Positions 55,006-64,000 of a DNA stretch of 64,000 bases are shown here, piece by piece (the stretch's first letter is position 1; each line of letters opens with the position of its first letter). The translations under genes were made by a program, and so were the position numbers. Below the pieces are notes generated by a model. It had not been told where the DNA came from, did not search any database, and was given only the letters and a program-made list of their open reading frames with translations. Source of the DNA: Lichenicoccus sp964242335 (GTDB taxonomy: Bacteria > Pseudomonadota > Alphaproteobacteria > Acetobacterales > Acetobacteraceae); assembly GCA_964242335.1 (NCBI GenBank), contig CAXTAY010000013.1, positions 27,211 to 91,210 of the forward strand, read 5' to 3'.

Positions 55006-55381
55006 AGCCCGGAACCTCCAGCAGGCTCACCTCGTAGCCGGTCTCCAGCTTCTTGAGCCTGAAGTCCTGACGCAGCACCAGGTAGGCGGCCTGGCCGTTG
55101 CCGGGTCGGAAGGCCGGATTGCGCGACAGCACCCGGGCCGAGCAGACCGCATCGTCACGGTCCCAGGCCGCGACCTCGACCCTGCCGCTGTGCTTCGGCG
55201 TCTCCAGCACCGCCTGTTCGGTCAGGCCGATGACGTACAGGTTGCGCGACCGGCTCGCCTGGTCGACGTAGGCGAGCACGTCGGGCTGGCTGCAGGGCGA
55301 CCGGGCGCAGCCGCCCGCCGCCAGCGGCACGGCCAGCGTGATCGTCAGCGCCAGATTGCGGCGCTTCGAGGCCCGGCTCAT
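54995..55381 (-). CDS. Putative lipoprotein, 128 residues
   Basis: A 128-residue protein with a basic start (MSRASKRRN), a hydrophobic stretch and LAAGGCARS, which fits a lipobox with Cys25 as the lipidated residue (the -3 Ala is a little weak). The mature part is small and polar with two further cysteines (Cys30 and Cys79) that could form a disulfide. No known domain was recognised. The start overlaps the stop of the FkbM methyltransferase gene by four bases, so the two are coupled. Confidence 0.65.
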   Translation of the reverse strand: MSRASKRRNLALTITLAVPLAAGGCARSPCSQPDVLAYVDQASRSRNLYVIGLTEQAVLETPKHSGRVEVAAWDRDDAVCSARVLSRNPAFRPGNGQAAYLVLRQDFRLKKLETGYEVSLLEVPGFSR

Positions 55382-56406
55382 CCACGCCTCCATCCGAACC
55401 GCCTGTCGGAGACCGGTTCCGCCAGGATATCCACGTGGTCGATGCCGCGCTCGGCCTGTATCGCCATCACCTGGTCGATCGTCGCCGGCTGCGCCCCGCC
55501 TTCCGGCGTGATCACCGACAGCGTGTAGCCGCAGCCGGTCAGCCAGGCCAGGTACTCCGGCCCGGAGATGCCGGAGATGCCGGGCATCAGGTTGGGGCTG
55601 AACTCGCTGATGATCCTCGGACGATCCCGCCGGATGATCCCGCCGCAGCCGCTCAGCGCCAGGTACTCCGCACCCTCGACGTCCACCTTGATCAGGTCGA
55701 TGCGGCGCGCCGCCGGCACCAGCGCGTCCGGCCGCGCGCAGCCCACCGTCTCGGCGCCGAGCAGCGCCGCGATGCCGGCGCCGGGCGGCGAGGTGGTGCC
55801 GTTGGAGTGCGAGCGGTGCAGCACCAGCACCCCGGTCTCCGCGCCCGCCGCCAGCTGCGCCACGGTGACCTGGTCGAAACCGTTCAAGCGCCGGCTCGCC
55901 TCCAGCAGCCGCACGTTGCGGCCGTTCGGCTCGATCGCCAGCACGTAGCCGGCCGACCCGACCAGGGCGGCGCTGAGCATGGTGAAGTAGCCGATATTGG
56001 CGCCGATATCGAGCACCCCCATGCCGGGGCGCAGGATCCGGCGGAAGCTGGCCGCGACCTCGGGCTCGTAGGCGTCGGCCTGCACGTAGCGGCCGACGGC
56101 GGCGTCGTCCGGAGCGCTGTAGATCCGGAACTCGCGCAGCGCGGTGAGCACCGGGCAGCCGGCTTCGTCCTCGCGCAGCAGCCCGCGGCGGGAGAACTCC
56201 AGCGAGCCGACATAGCTCGCCACCACCGAGTGCAGCGTCTCGCCGGCGCGACTGGCGTGTCCGCGCCACTCCTCCGGGTTCGGATCGCGTCCCAGCAGCA
56301 GCCGGAAGCAGGCCCGGATATCGTCGGTGCTGGCGACTTCGGAGAAGGGTTCGGGGGCGGTCGCCCGATCCGGCACCACCGCGGCAGTTCTCAAACCGGC
56401 GGACAT
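55378..56406 (-). CDS. FkbM-family methyltransferase
   Basis: A 342-residue protein from ATG 56406. The N-terminal 100 residues (CFRLLLGRDPNPEEW) resemble the DUF4214-like linker found in glycan-modifying proteins. The SAM domain follows with VLDIGANIGYFTMLSA, VLAIEPNGRNVRLLE and LIKVDVEGAEYLALSG, the FkbM set. These enzymes O-methylate sugars or small molecules. The gene is divergent from the GT4 operon by 116 bases, so a role on the same glycan is likely. Confidence 0.85.
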   Translation of the reverse strand: MSAGLRTAAVVPDRATAPEPFSEVASTDDIRACFRLLLGRDPNPEEWRGHASRAGETLHSVVASYVGSLEFSRRGLLREDEAGCPVLTALREFRIYSAPDDAAVGRYVQADAYEPEVAASFRRILRPGMGVLDIGANIGYFTMLSAALVGSAGYVLAIEPNGRNVRLLEASRRLNGFDQVTVAQLAAGAETGVLVLHRSHSNGTTSPPGAGIAALLGAETVGCARPDALVPAARRIDLIKVDVEGAEYLALSGCGGIIRRDRPRIISEFSPNLMPGISGISGPEYLAWLTGCGYTLSVITPEGGAQPATIDQVMAIQAERGIDHVDILAEPVSDRRFGWRRG

Positions 56407-56522
56407 CGCATCGCAGTCCCGCTTACCCGTCCGCGCCGGAGTTGGCAGAACGTGGCCGCCGGGGGATAGTGCCACGCGTCAGCCGTCTCGCGCAAAGCGG
56501 TGCCGCAGGCGGAGAGAGAAGC

Positions 56523-58118
56523 TTGCCGAACAAGATCTGGATCGACGTCGAGGACCTGTTTCAGTACGCGGCCCTCAACCCGCGGCCGAGCGGGATCCAG
56601 CGGATCGAGTACGAGCTCTGCCGGTCGCTGGCGAGCCTGCCGGAGTCGCGGCAGCGGGTGCGCTTCGTCCGTCATGCCGGGTCGCAGAAATCCTTCTACT
56701 CGATCCCGTACGCCGAGCTGGAAGCGCTCTATGGCGGCCTGACCTCCGGCGACAGGACCAGGACCGAGCCGGCATCGCCGTCGGCGGCGCGGACCCCGGT
56801 CCAGCCGCCGTCGGGATCCGGGCCGCGGCCGCGCCAGAGGCCGCTCTCGACCGACCCGCTGCGCCGGCTCGCCTATGCCATGCCGCCGGGACTGCGCAAC
56901 CCGCTGATCGCCTTCTACAAGGCGGAACGCGAGGCCGGTCGCGCGCTGGCGCATCTGGGCAGCGCCGTGAGCTGGGCGACGCGCACCCGGCTGAACGCGG
57001 CGCTGCGACGCGGCCGGCGGCCGGCTCCGACACCCGATGCCGATGCGGCGCCGCCGCCGGCCGCCGAAGCCGGGACGACGCAGCCGGTGTGCGGCGTCAC
57101 CACCTTCGACGACAACTGCGCGCCCGGCGACGTGCTGCTGGTGCTGGGGTCGCCCTGGTTCCATCCGTTCTACGCCGAGGTCGTCGAGCGGGTGCAGCGG
57201 CAGCGCGACCTGCGCTTCGCCCTGCTGGTCTACGACATCATCCCGCTGCGCCGCCCGGAATGGTGCGACCACAACCTGGCGCTGCGCTTCCGCGAGTGGA
57301 CCAGCGACGTGTTTCCGCTGGTCGACACGTTCCTGACCATCTCGCGGGCGAGTGCGCGCGACATCGTGCAGCTGGCGCAGGACAGCGGCTACGCGCTGCG
57401 TCACCCGCCGCAGCCAATCCCGATCGGCACCGGCTTCACCTCCACCCGCAAGCCGGCGGGTGCCCACGCTTCGGCTGCGGCGCCGCATCCGGCGTCGGAG
57501 CGGTTGCCGCCGCGGGGCAGCTACGCGCTGATCGTCTCCACCATCGAGGCGCGCAAGAACCACATCCTGCTGTTCCGGGTATGGCGCCGCCTGCTCGAGG
57601 AGATGCCGCGCGAGCAGGTCCCGACCCTGGTGTTCGCGGGAAGGGTCGGCTGGCTGGTCAGCGACCTGATGCAGCAGCTTCGCAACGCCGAGTTCCTCGA
57701 CGGCAAGATCCTGCTGGTCGAGGATCCGACCGACGACGAGCTCGAGAGCCTCTATGCCGGTTGCCGCTTCACCCTGTTCCCGTCGCTGTACGAGGGCTGG
57801 GGCCTGCCGGTGACCGAGAGCCTGTCCTTCGGCCGGCCCTGCATCATCTCGCGGGCGACCTCGCTGCCGGAGGCCGGCGGCCACCTCGCGCGCTACTTCG
57901 ATCCGGAGAATGCCGGCGAGGCCTACGACGTGATCCGCAACGCGATCGACACGCCGGAGCAGACCGAGGCCTGGGCCGAACAGGTGCGGCGCGAGTTCAA
58001 GCCGGTCACCTGGGAGGATTCCGCGCGCGGCGTGCTGCGTGCCCTGGGCTTCGCGACCTCCGGCACCCCGGCGCCGCGGACCGAGGCCGGGCAGCTGACG
58101 GCCACCCATCCCGCCTGA
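56523..58118 (+). CDS. Family 4 glycosyltransferase
   Basis: A 531-residue GT-B enzyme. The chosen start is TTG 56523 because GGAGAGAGAA lies just upstream and IWIDVEDLF begins right after; earlier in-frame ATG codons lack this. A variable Pro/Ala insertion (about 75-180) lies in the N-terminal domain. The C-terminal donor domain has LIVSTIEARKNH, the family 'S-x-x-E-x-R-K-N' element, and EGWGLPVTE, the E-x7-E motif. It is the first gene of an operon with the FkbM-GT4 fusion and the acyltransferase. Confidence 0.85.
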   Translation: MPNKIWIDVEDLFQYAALNPRPSGIQRIEYELCRSLASLPESRQRVRFVRHAGSQKSFYSIPYAELEALYGGLTSGDRTRTEPASPSAARTPVQPPSGSGPRPRQRPLSTDPLRRLAYAMPPGLRNPLIAFYKAEREAGRALAHLGSAVSWATRTRLNAALRRGRRPAPTPDADAAPPPAAEAGTTQPVCGVTTFDDNCAPGDVLLVLGSPWFHPFYAEVVERVQRQRDLRFALLVYDIIPLRRPEWCDHNLALRFREWTSDVFPLVDTFLTISRASARDIVQLAQDSGYALRHPPQPIPIGTGFTSTRKPAGAHASAAAPHPASERLPPRGSYALIVSTIEARKNHILLFRVWRRLLEEMPREQVPTLVFAGRVGWLVSDLMQQLRNAEFLDGKILLVEDPTDDELESLYAGCRFTLFPSLYEGWGLPVTESLSFGRPCIISRATSLPEAGGHLARYFDPENAGEAYDVIRNAIDTPEQTEAWAEQVRREFKPVTWEDSARGVLRALGFATSGTPAPRTEAGQLTATHPA

Positions 58119-58145
58119 CCGTCGCCGCCCGGATCCGCGCCCATC

Positions 58146-61100
58146 ATGTTCGTCTCCTACGCCCAGAACTTCGAGGACGTGCTGCTGTGGCGCGCGCTGC
58201 GACACGTGCGGCACGGCTTCTACATCGATGTCGGCGCGTCGCACCCGGACATCGACTCCGTCACCCGCGCCTTCTTCGACCGCGGCTGGCGCGGCATCAA
58301 CATCGAGCCGGGGATCGAGGACGCGGCGCGCATCGCGGCGTCGCGTCCGGGCGATATCACCCTGCAGCTCGCCGCCGGCGGCGCGGAGGGCGAGGCGGAT
58401 TTCTTCGCCCTCCCCGGCACCGGCCTGTCGACGACCGATCCGGCGGTGGCCATCCACCATCCCGATGCCGGGCGGATGCGGCCGGGCCGGGTGGCGATGC
58501 GCACCCTGGCCGGGATCTGCCGCGCCCACGTGCGCGGCGAGATCCACTTCCTCAAGATCGACGTCGAGGGCGCCGAGGCCGAGGTGCTCGCCGGCGCGGA
58601 CCTGACCGCCTACCGGCCCTGGATCATCCTGGTCGAGGCGACGGCGCCGCTCTCGGACACGCCGACGCACGAGGCGTGGGAGCCCGGGCTGCTGCGGCAG
58701 GGCTACCGGTTCGTCTGGTTCGACGGCCTCAACCGCTTCTACCTGGCGGCCGAACACGCCGACGCGCTGTCGGCGCATTTCCGCTCGCCCCCCAACGTGT
58801 TCGACGACTTCATCCGTGCCCCCGACACCGCCTGGGCGGCGCGCCTCGCCAGCGCCGAGACCCGGGCCGAGACCGCCCTGCAGGTCCTCGCCGAAGGCGA
58901 GGTGCAGCGCGCGGACGCGGTGGCCCGCGCCGGCGAGCGGGCCGACCGCGCCAGCCACGAGCATGCGCGGCTGCATCAGAAGCTGGCCGACGCCCGGCAG
59001 CAGGCCGAGGCGCGCGAAGCCGCCCTGCGCGCGGAGATCAACCAGGTCGCGCACGAGCGGCACATGGCGCTGCACGAGCTGCAGCAGGCGCATCTGCGCC
59101 TGCAGGCGACGCTGCTGGATCTCGATCAGCACCGCCATCGGCTGGAGCGGAACGCCGCCGCCCTCGACGAGGCGGAGGCGTGGCTTTCGGCGGTGCGCGG
59201 CAGCAGCTCCTGGCGCCTGACCGCGCCGGTCCGGGTGGCGCTGCGACGGCTCGGCCGCGGCGAGCCGCCGGCGCCGGCGGTGGCCGCACCGATCAGCGAC
59301 CCGCCGCCGGCCGTTGCGGCGCCGCCGCTGGCCGCTGCGGCGCCGCCGCCGGCGATGCCGACGCTGCCGGACGGCTTCTTCGAGGTGGCCGAGGCGCCTC
59401 CGGCGACCGCCCTGCCGCCCGGCCCGGAACGGCGGCGCGTGCACCAGTTCCACTCCGGCTCGGCGCTGGCGGACGCGATCACCAACGCCATGCTGCTGAC
59501 CCGCACGGTGCTGCGCGGGCTCGGCTACGAGAGCGAGATCTTCGTCACCTATCGCGATCCCGCGCTGGCGCACGAGCTGCGCCTCGCCGACGAGCTGCCG
59601 TCGAACGACGACTACGTCCTGATCCTGCGCCATTCGATCGGCCACGACGCGTTCGACCGCATCGCCGCCCTGCCGGCGCCGAAGATCCTGCTCTACCACA
59701 ACATCACGCCGCCCGACCTGCTCGCCCGTCACCCGGTGCTGGCAGCCTACGCGGTGCTCGGCCGGCGCCAGCTCGCGGCCCTGCGCGGCCACGTGCACGC
59801 CGCCCTCGCCGACAGCGAGTACAACGCCGTCGAGCTGCGCCAGCTCGGCTTCGAGCCGGTGCGGAGCTGCACCCTGCTGTTCGACATCGCCCGCATGCGC
59901 GCCCGCGCCGAGGACATCGCGGGTGCCGCCGACGAGACGGACGGCGTCTTCACCATCCTGTTCGTCGGCCGGCTGTGCCAGTCCAAGGCGCAGCTCGAGC
60001 TGGTCGCGGCGTACGCGGCGTTCCGCGCGCTGCACCACGCGCCGGCGCGGCTGGTCCTGGTCGGACGCTACGAGAGCGATACCGATCCCTATCTGCAGGC
60101 GCTGCGGCAGGCGGTCGCCGCCAGCCCGCACCCGGACGAGATCCTGCTCACCGGCCTGGTCAGCGACGCGGCGCGCGACCGCTGGTACGGACGCGCCGAC
60201 CTCTACGTCTCGCTCTCGCGGCACGAGGGCTTCGGCGTGCCGCTGGTCGAGGCGATGGCGCACGGCGTGCCGGTGCTCGCACTGCCGAGCGGCGCCGTGC
60301 CGTACACGCTGGGGGACGGCGCCTGCCTGCTGCCCGAGGATGCCGGCCCGCTCCAGCTCGGCGCCATCCTGCACACCTGGGCCGCCGATCCGACGCGGCG
60401 CACGGCGCAGGCGGCGCTGCAGCGCGCCTCGCTCGACCGCTTCGCGCTGCCCGGCCAGAGTGCGATCCTGCTGCAGGCGCTGCTGCGCGCCGGCGCCGCC
60501 CTGCCCTCCGGTTCGCGGCACGCGCTGGAAGCCAACCTGCACTTCGCCGTCACCGGCCACGTCAACAAGACCTACAGCCTGGCGGCGGTGAATCGCGGCC
60601 TGGCGCTGGAGCTGGAGGCGGCGCGTCCCGGACGGGTGCGACTGATCCCGGTCGAGGGCGTCGTCACCGCCGACCTGTCGGAGGTTCCGCCCGAGGAGCG
60701 TGACGCGATCGCCGGCCTGGCCGGCCGGGCGGCACCGCTCAGCGCGCCGGAGCTGATCGTCAGCCAGCACTACCCGGTGCACGTGCCGCGTCGGGTGCCC
60801 GGCCAGATCCGGCTGGCTCTGCTGTTCTGGGAAGAATCCCTGCTTCCCGCCTCGACCATCGCCACGCTCGAGGACGGCTTCGACGGGATCGTCGCACCGA
60901 CCCGCTTCGTCGCCCGCGTGCTGCAGGATTCCGGCCTGCGCCTGCCGGTGCGGGTGATCGCGCACACGCCGCCTCTGGCGGCCTTCGCCGCGGTCCGGCG
61001 CGAGCGCACGCCCGGCGGACCGCTGACCTTCCTGCACGTCTCGTCCTGCTTCCCGCGCAAGGGTGCCGACGTGCTGCTGCGCGCCTGGGCCGCTGCCTTC

Positions 61101-62741
61101 GCCGCCGGCGATGCGGTGCGGCTGTTAATCAAGAGCTTCCCCAACCCGCACAACACGATCGCGGACGACCTCGCCGCCCTGCGCGGCGCCCATCCCGACC
61201 TCGCCCCGGTCACCCTGATCGACCGGGATCTCGACGCGCCGGCGATGGCGGCGCTGTACGCGCAGGCCGACGTGATGGTGCTGCCCAGCCGCGGCGAGGG
61301 CTACAACCTGCCTGCCGCGGAGGCGCTCGCCGCCGGCCTGCGGCTGATCGTCACCGGCGCCGGCGGCCACATGGATTTCTGCCGGGCCGGAGACCCGCGG
61401 ATCCGCCTGCTGCGCTACCGTCACGCGGCATCCGCCAGCCATCTCGCCACCCCGCACTCGCTGTGGCTCGAGCCCGACGCGGAAGATCTCGCCTCCGCGA
61501 TGCGCGAGGCCGTCGCGGGACCGGCGCCTGCCCGGGCGGCGGCTCCGTGCGCCGACGAGGGCTCCGCGCCGAACCGGGCGGAGGCGCTGGCGGGCTTCGG
61601 GCTGGACCTGCTGCTGCGGCCGCCGCCGCCACCGGTGCGCATCGCCTGGATCTCGAGCTGGAGCCAGAGATGCGGCGTCGCCGAGTACTCGCGGCTGCTG
61701 CTCGGGTCGTGCGCGGACGATCGCGACACCTCGATCACCGTGCTGTGCGATCATCGCACGCCCGCCTACCCGCCGCTGCCCGGCGAGCTGCCGCACCTGC
61801 CCTGCTGGCAGGCCGGCGGCGCCTGCATCAACGAGCTGCTGGCCGCCCTGTCGCGCAGCGACCCGCACGCGGTGATGGTGCAGCACCAGCCGGGCCTGAT
61901 CTCGTGGCGATCGCTGCTCGCCCTGATCGACGGGGTGGTCGGGCTCGACCGCGTGCTCACGGTGACGCTGCACAATACCCGCGACCTGCTCGACCAGCCG
62001 CGGGAGCTCCGACACGCGCTGCTCGCCGCCCTGTCGCGTGCCGACCGCGTGATCGTGCACACGCTCGCCGACCTCGACCGGCTGACCGGCCTCGGGCTGT
62101 TCGAGGTCGCGCTGTTCCCACAGGGCGTGCCGGCCCCGCTGCCGATGCGGCCGACGCGTCCGCTCGGCCGCGCCGACGCCCCGGTGATCGGCAGCACCGG
62201 CTTCTTCCTGCCCGGCAAGGGCATCGACACGCTGATCGAGGCCTGCGTGCGCCTGCGCGAGCGCTGGCCCGGGCTGCAGCTGCGCCTGGTCAACGCCGAA
62301 TACGGCGCGGCCGCCTCCGCGGACGAGATCGCCAACGCCCGCCGGCTCGCCGCGCCGATGCGGGCGGCGGTGCAGTTCCACACCGCGTTCCTGCCGCAGG
62401 CCGACGGGCTCGCTCTGCTCGCCGGATGCGACCTGATCGTGCTGCCCTACAAGCCTTCCAAGGAGGGCTCCAGCGCCGCCCTGCGCACCGCGCTCACCGC
62501 CTCGGTGCCGGTCGCGGTCAGCCGCGTCGCCCTGTTCGACGAGGCCGAGCCGGCGGTGCTGCGGGTCGATGCCGACAGCCCCGACAGCCTGGCGGACGCG
62601 CTCGATGCCGTGCTGCGCGACCATGAGCGGCGCCAGCGGGCGCAGCGCGACGCCGCGCGCTGGATGGCCGATCGTGCCTGGCCGCCGATCGCGGCACGCC
62701 TGATCGGGCTGCTGGCGGGTCTGGCGCGATCGCGACGATGA
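58146..62741 (+). CDS. Giant fusion: FkbM methyltransferase, coiled coil and three GT4-type domains
   Basis: A 1531-residue protein with no stop or frameshift. Residues 1-215 are an FkbM methyltransferase (FYIDVGASHPDIDS, FLKIDVEGAEAEVL). Residues 230-350 form a charged coiled coil, and 371-425 an Ala/Pro linker. GT4 domain A (430-785) has ILFVGRL and EGFGVPLVE, domain B (795-1130) has HVSSCFPRKGADVLL and EGYNLPAAE, and domain C (1163-1531) has GSTGFFLPGKGIDTLIEA but EGSSAALRT, where the second glutamate of E-x7-E is lost. It would methylate and extend a surface glycan. The next gene overlaps it by four bases. Confidence 0.88.
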   Translation: MFVSYAQNFEDVLLWRALRHVRHGFYIDVGASHPDIDSVTRAFFDRGWRGINIEPGIEDAARIAASRPGDITLQLAAGGAEGEADFFALPGTGLSTTDPAVAIHHPDAGRMRPGRVAMRTLAGICRAHVRGEIHFLKIDVEGAEAEVLAGADLTAYRPWIILVEATAPLSDTPTHEAWEPGLLRQGYRFVWFDGLNRFYLAAEHADALSAHFRSPPNVFDDFIRAPDTAWAARLASAETRAETALQVLAEGEVQRADAVARAGERADRASHEHARLHQKLADARQQAEAREAALRAEINQVAHERHMALHELQQAHLRLQATLLDLDQHRHRLERNAAALDEAEAWLSAVRGSSSWRLTAPVRVALRRLGRGEPPAPAVAAPISDPPPAVAAPPLAAAAPPPAMPTLPDGFFEVAEAPPATALPPGPERRRVHQFHSGSALADAITNAMLLTRTVLRGLGYESEIFVTYRDPALAHELRLADELPSNDDYVLILRHSIGHDAFDRIAALPAPKILLYHNITPPDLLARHPVLAAYAVLGRRQLAALRGHVHAALADSEYNAVELRQLGFEPVRSCTLLFDIARMRARAEDIAGAADETDGVFTILFVGRLCQSKAQLELVAAYAAFRALHHAPARLVLVGRYESDTDPYLQALRQAVAASPHPDEILLTGLVSDAARDRWYGRADLYVSLSRHEGFGVPLVEAMAHGVPVLALPSGAVPYTLGDGACLLPEDAGPLQLGAILHTWAADPTRRTAQAALQRASLDRFALPGQSAILLQALLRAGAALPSGSRHALEANLHFAVTGHVNKTYSLAAVNRGLALELEAARPGRVRLIPVEGVVTADLSEVPPEERDAIAGLAGRAAPLSAPELIVSQHYPVHVPRRVPGQIRLALLFWEESLLPASTIATLEDGFDGIVAPTRFVARVLQDSGLRLPVRVIAHTPPLAAFAAVRRERTPGGPLTFLHVSSCFPRKGADVLLRAWAAAFAAGDAVRLLIKSFPNPHNTIADDLAALRGAHPDLAPVTLIDRDLDAPAMAALYAQADVMVLPSRGEGYNLPAAEALAAGLRLIVTGAGGHMDFCRAGDPRIRLLRYRHAASASHLATPHSLWLEPDAEDLASAMREAVAGPAPARAAAPCADEGSAPNRAEALAGFGLDLLLRPPPPPVRIAWISSWSQRCGVAEYSRLLLGSCADDRDTSITVLCDHRTPAYPPLPGELPHLPCWQAGGACINELLAALSRSDPHAVMVQHQPGLISWRSLLALIDGVVGLDRVLTVTLHNTRDLLDQPRELRHALLAALSRADRVIVHTLADLDRLTGLGLFEVALFPQGVPAPLPMRPTRPLGRADAPVIGSTGFFLPGKGIDTLIEACVRLRERWPGLQLRLVNAEYGAAASADEIANARRLAAPMRAAVQFHTAFLPQADGLALLAGCDLIVLPYKPSKEGSSAALRTALTASVPVAVSRVALFDEAEPAVLRVDADSPDSLADALDAVLRDHERRQRAQRDAARWMADRAWPPIAARLIGLLAGLARSRR

Positions 62742-63802
62742 GGGCGAGCCCGGCCGCGTCGGCATCGGTGTCGGTTCCGGGCGGATCCGAGCGGATCATG
62801 TTCGCCAACCAGCTGCGCGGCCTCGCCGCCTGCTGCGTGCTGGCGAGCCACCTGATCGGCCAGTACTGGGGTGCGCGGGACTTCGCCGCACTCGCCACCT
62901 GCACGCCGGTGCAGCCCGGTGCACCGCCGCCGGTGTTCGCCCTGGTCGCCGATCCCTGGTTCCAGCCCGGTCCGTTCGGGGTGGCGCTGTTCTTCCTGAT
63001 CAGCGGGCTGGTGATCCCGTTCTCGCTCGACCGTCACGGCCGCGGCGGCTTCCTGCTGGCGCGGCTGCTGCGCATCTATCCGACCTACTGGGCGGCGACG
63101 CTGATCAGCCTGTGCCTGCTGCGCGGCAACGCCGCGTTCTGGCAGCTCGGCTTCCCCTATGGCTGGCGCACCATCCTGGCCAACCTGCTGCTGATCCACC
63201 AGATCACCGGCGACCCCGGCATCGACCTGGTCAACTGGACGCTGTGCATCGAGCTGCAATTCTACCTGCTGATGGCGGTGCTGTACCCGCTGGTGAAGCG
63301 GGCGCCGCTGCCCACGATCCTGGCCGCCGCGGTCGTGCTCACCGCGCTGCGACGGCAGGACGCGAGCGACCTCGTGGTGATGCTGATCGGCACGCTGTTC
63401 CAGCTGCGGCTGCGCGGCCGCATCGGCCTTGCCGCGCTCGCCGGGTGCGGCGCGGCACTCGCCGCCCTGTTCGCGCTGCAGGTGCGGCCGGCGGCGCTCT
63501 GCTACAACTACGGCTACGCGCTGCTGCTGTTCGCGCTGCTGTTCGGCCTGCGCCGCCTCGACCGTCCCAGGTGGCTGCCGGACGTGCTCGCCGCGATCAG
63601 CTACCCGCTCTACCTGGTGCACTTCATCGCCGGCTTCACGGTGCTCAAGCTGCTGACGCTCGGCCGCGGGTCGGGGATGCACCTGTCCTACGAGGCGGCA
63701 CTCGTGGTGGCGGTCGGGGTCGCGATCGGCCTCGCGACCTTGTTACATTACGCGATCGAACTGCCCAGCCTGGCGCTCGGGCGGCGGCTCACGCGCAGGT
63801 GA
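62738..63802 (+). CDS. Acyltransferase 3 family membrane protein (OafA-like)
   Basis: A 354-residue polytopic protein with about ten helices. FANQLRGLAACCVLASHL contains the Arg-Gly and His of the acyltransferase 3 active site. VALFFLISGLVIPFSLDRHG is the second signature, and WTLCIELQFYL holds the conserved Glu. It would O-acylate (often acetylate) a glycan on the periplasmic side. Its ATG overlaps the stop of the giant fusion gene (ATGA), so it belongs to that operon. Confidence 0.9.
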   Translation: MRASPAASASVSVPGGSERIMFANQLRGLAACCVLASHLIGQYWGARDFAALATCTPVQPGAPPPVFALVADPWFQPGPFGVALFFLISGLVIPFSLDRHGRGGFLLARLLRIYPTYWAATLISLCLLRGNAAFWQLGFPYGWRTILANLLLIHQITGDPGIDLVNWTLCIELQFYLLMAVLYPLVKRAPLPTILAAAVVLTALRRQDASDLVVMLIGTLFQLRLRGRIGLAALAGCGAALAALFALQVRPAALCYNYGYALLLFALLFGLRRLDRPRWLPDVLAAISYPLYLVHFIAGFTVLKLLTLGRGSGMHLSYEAALVVAVGVAIGLATLLHYAIELPSLALGRRLTRR

Positions 63803-63888
63803 TGCTCGGACGGCCGAATTAACCCGCGTCCATGCATCTGCCGGTGCGTTCTGGCGCGTAACAGGAACGTCCAAACCGGAGAGTTTAC

Positions 63889-64000
63889 ATGTCGTCCAAC
63901 GAGACCGCCCAGGACAGCAGCCTTACGACAGGATCTGCTGCGACCGGGCTGGAACGCCGCTCGCTGTTCAAGCGTGCGGGAGCCGGCGTCGCCGGTGCTG
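63889..64000 (+). CDS. N-terminus of a Tat-type exported protein, continues beyond window
   Basis: Only 37 codons are inside the window. The sequence runs MSSNETAQ to a twin-arginine-like ERRSLFKRAG and then the start of a small-residue hydrophobic core (AGVAGA). GGAGAG precedes the ATG at a good distance. This looks like a Tat signal peptide of a periplasmic binding protein or redox enzyme; the product cannot be told. Confidence 0.6.
   Translation, partial: MSSNETAQDSSLTTGSAATGLERRSLFKRAGAGVAGA

Noticed and set aside
56391..61037. A 1548-codon open frame on the minus strand across the GT4 and giant fusion genes
   Set aside because: It is the antisense of strongly conserved glycosyltransferase motifs, its product is Arg/Gln/Gly-rich with no motif, and such long shadows are normal at this GC content.

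Overview
The window is very GC-rich (about 70% by eye, not counted) and densely coded on both strands. Gene content fits an alphaproteobacterium, most likely of the Acetobacteraceae: SecB with alphaproteobacterial features, a lapA-pyrF-trpF run, a LigD/Ku repair pair, large exopolysaccharide glycosyltransferases and polyol ABC transport. The family assignment is inference from gene content, not from a marker gene. No rRNA, tRNA, CRISPR array or insertion sequence was seen.

Region 1 (1-9766) is a polyol catabolic cassette. A divergent SorC-type regulator (truncated by the left edge) faces dhaK-dhaL (ATP-type ketose kinase), a zinc alcohol dehydrogenase, a complete CUT1-like ABC importer (Tat-exported binding protein, two permeases, two different ATPases) and an RpiB/LacAB isomerase. 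Import, oxidation to a ketose, phosphorylation and isomerisation form a logical pathway. A C4 polyol such as erythritol or threitol is the best guess. The two ATPases carry complementary active-site substitutions and should work as an asymmetric heterodimer.

Region 2 (9782-25006) is mostly a minus-strand surface-glycan block. It holds rfbF, an NAD-dependent SDR, two tandem C-methyltransferase-like proteins, a 2OG-Fe(II) oxygenase, a GT-C membrane transferase, a PAP2 phosphatase and an FAD oxidoreductase. A second GT-C-like protein and an SF2 helicase lie downstream. A flippase and a GT2 flank the block. The enzymes point to a CDP-activated branched (C-methyl) sugar, but the expected CDP-glucose 4,6-dehydratase is not in the window.

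Region 3 (25279-40261) is housekeeping and repair: a glycogen-debranching-type enzyme, ligD-ku, ahcY-galM, an SDR, copA, lapA-pyrF-trpF, two small unknown proteins and secB.

Region 4 (40377-56406) mixes functions: a GT2-GT4 fusion with a minisatellite linker, an M20 peptidase, MgtC, a tetR-adaptor-RND efflux operon, xylB, a DUF2171 protein, a threonine aldolase, folD, a lipoprotein and an FkbM methyltransferase.

Region 5 (56523-63802) is a second glycan operon: a GT4, a 1531-residue FkbM-plus-three-GT4 fusion and an acyltransferase 3. The window ends in the start of another Tat-type exported protein.

Non-coding points of note are two copies of a TGACCGGTCA palindrome in the efflux operon, one inside a promoter that looks leaderless; a roughly 55-bp dispersed repeat present twice, once supplying the C-terminus of CopA; an intrinsic terminator at 25077-25113; and hairpins at 5089-5114, 33566-33592 and 45863-45886.
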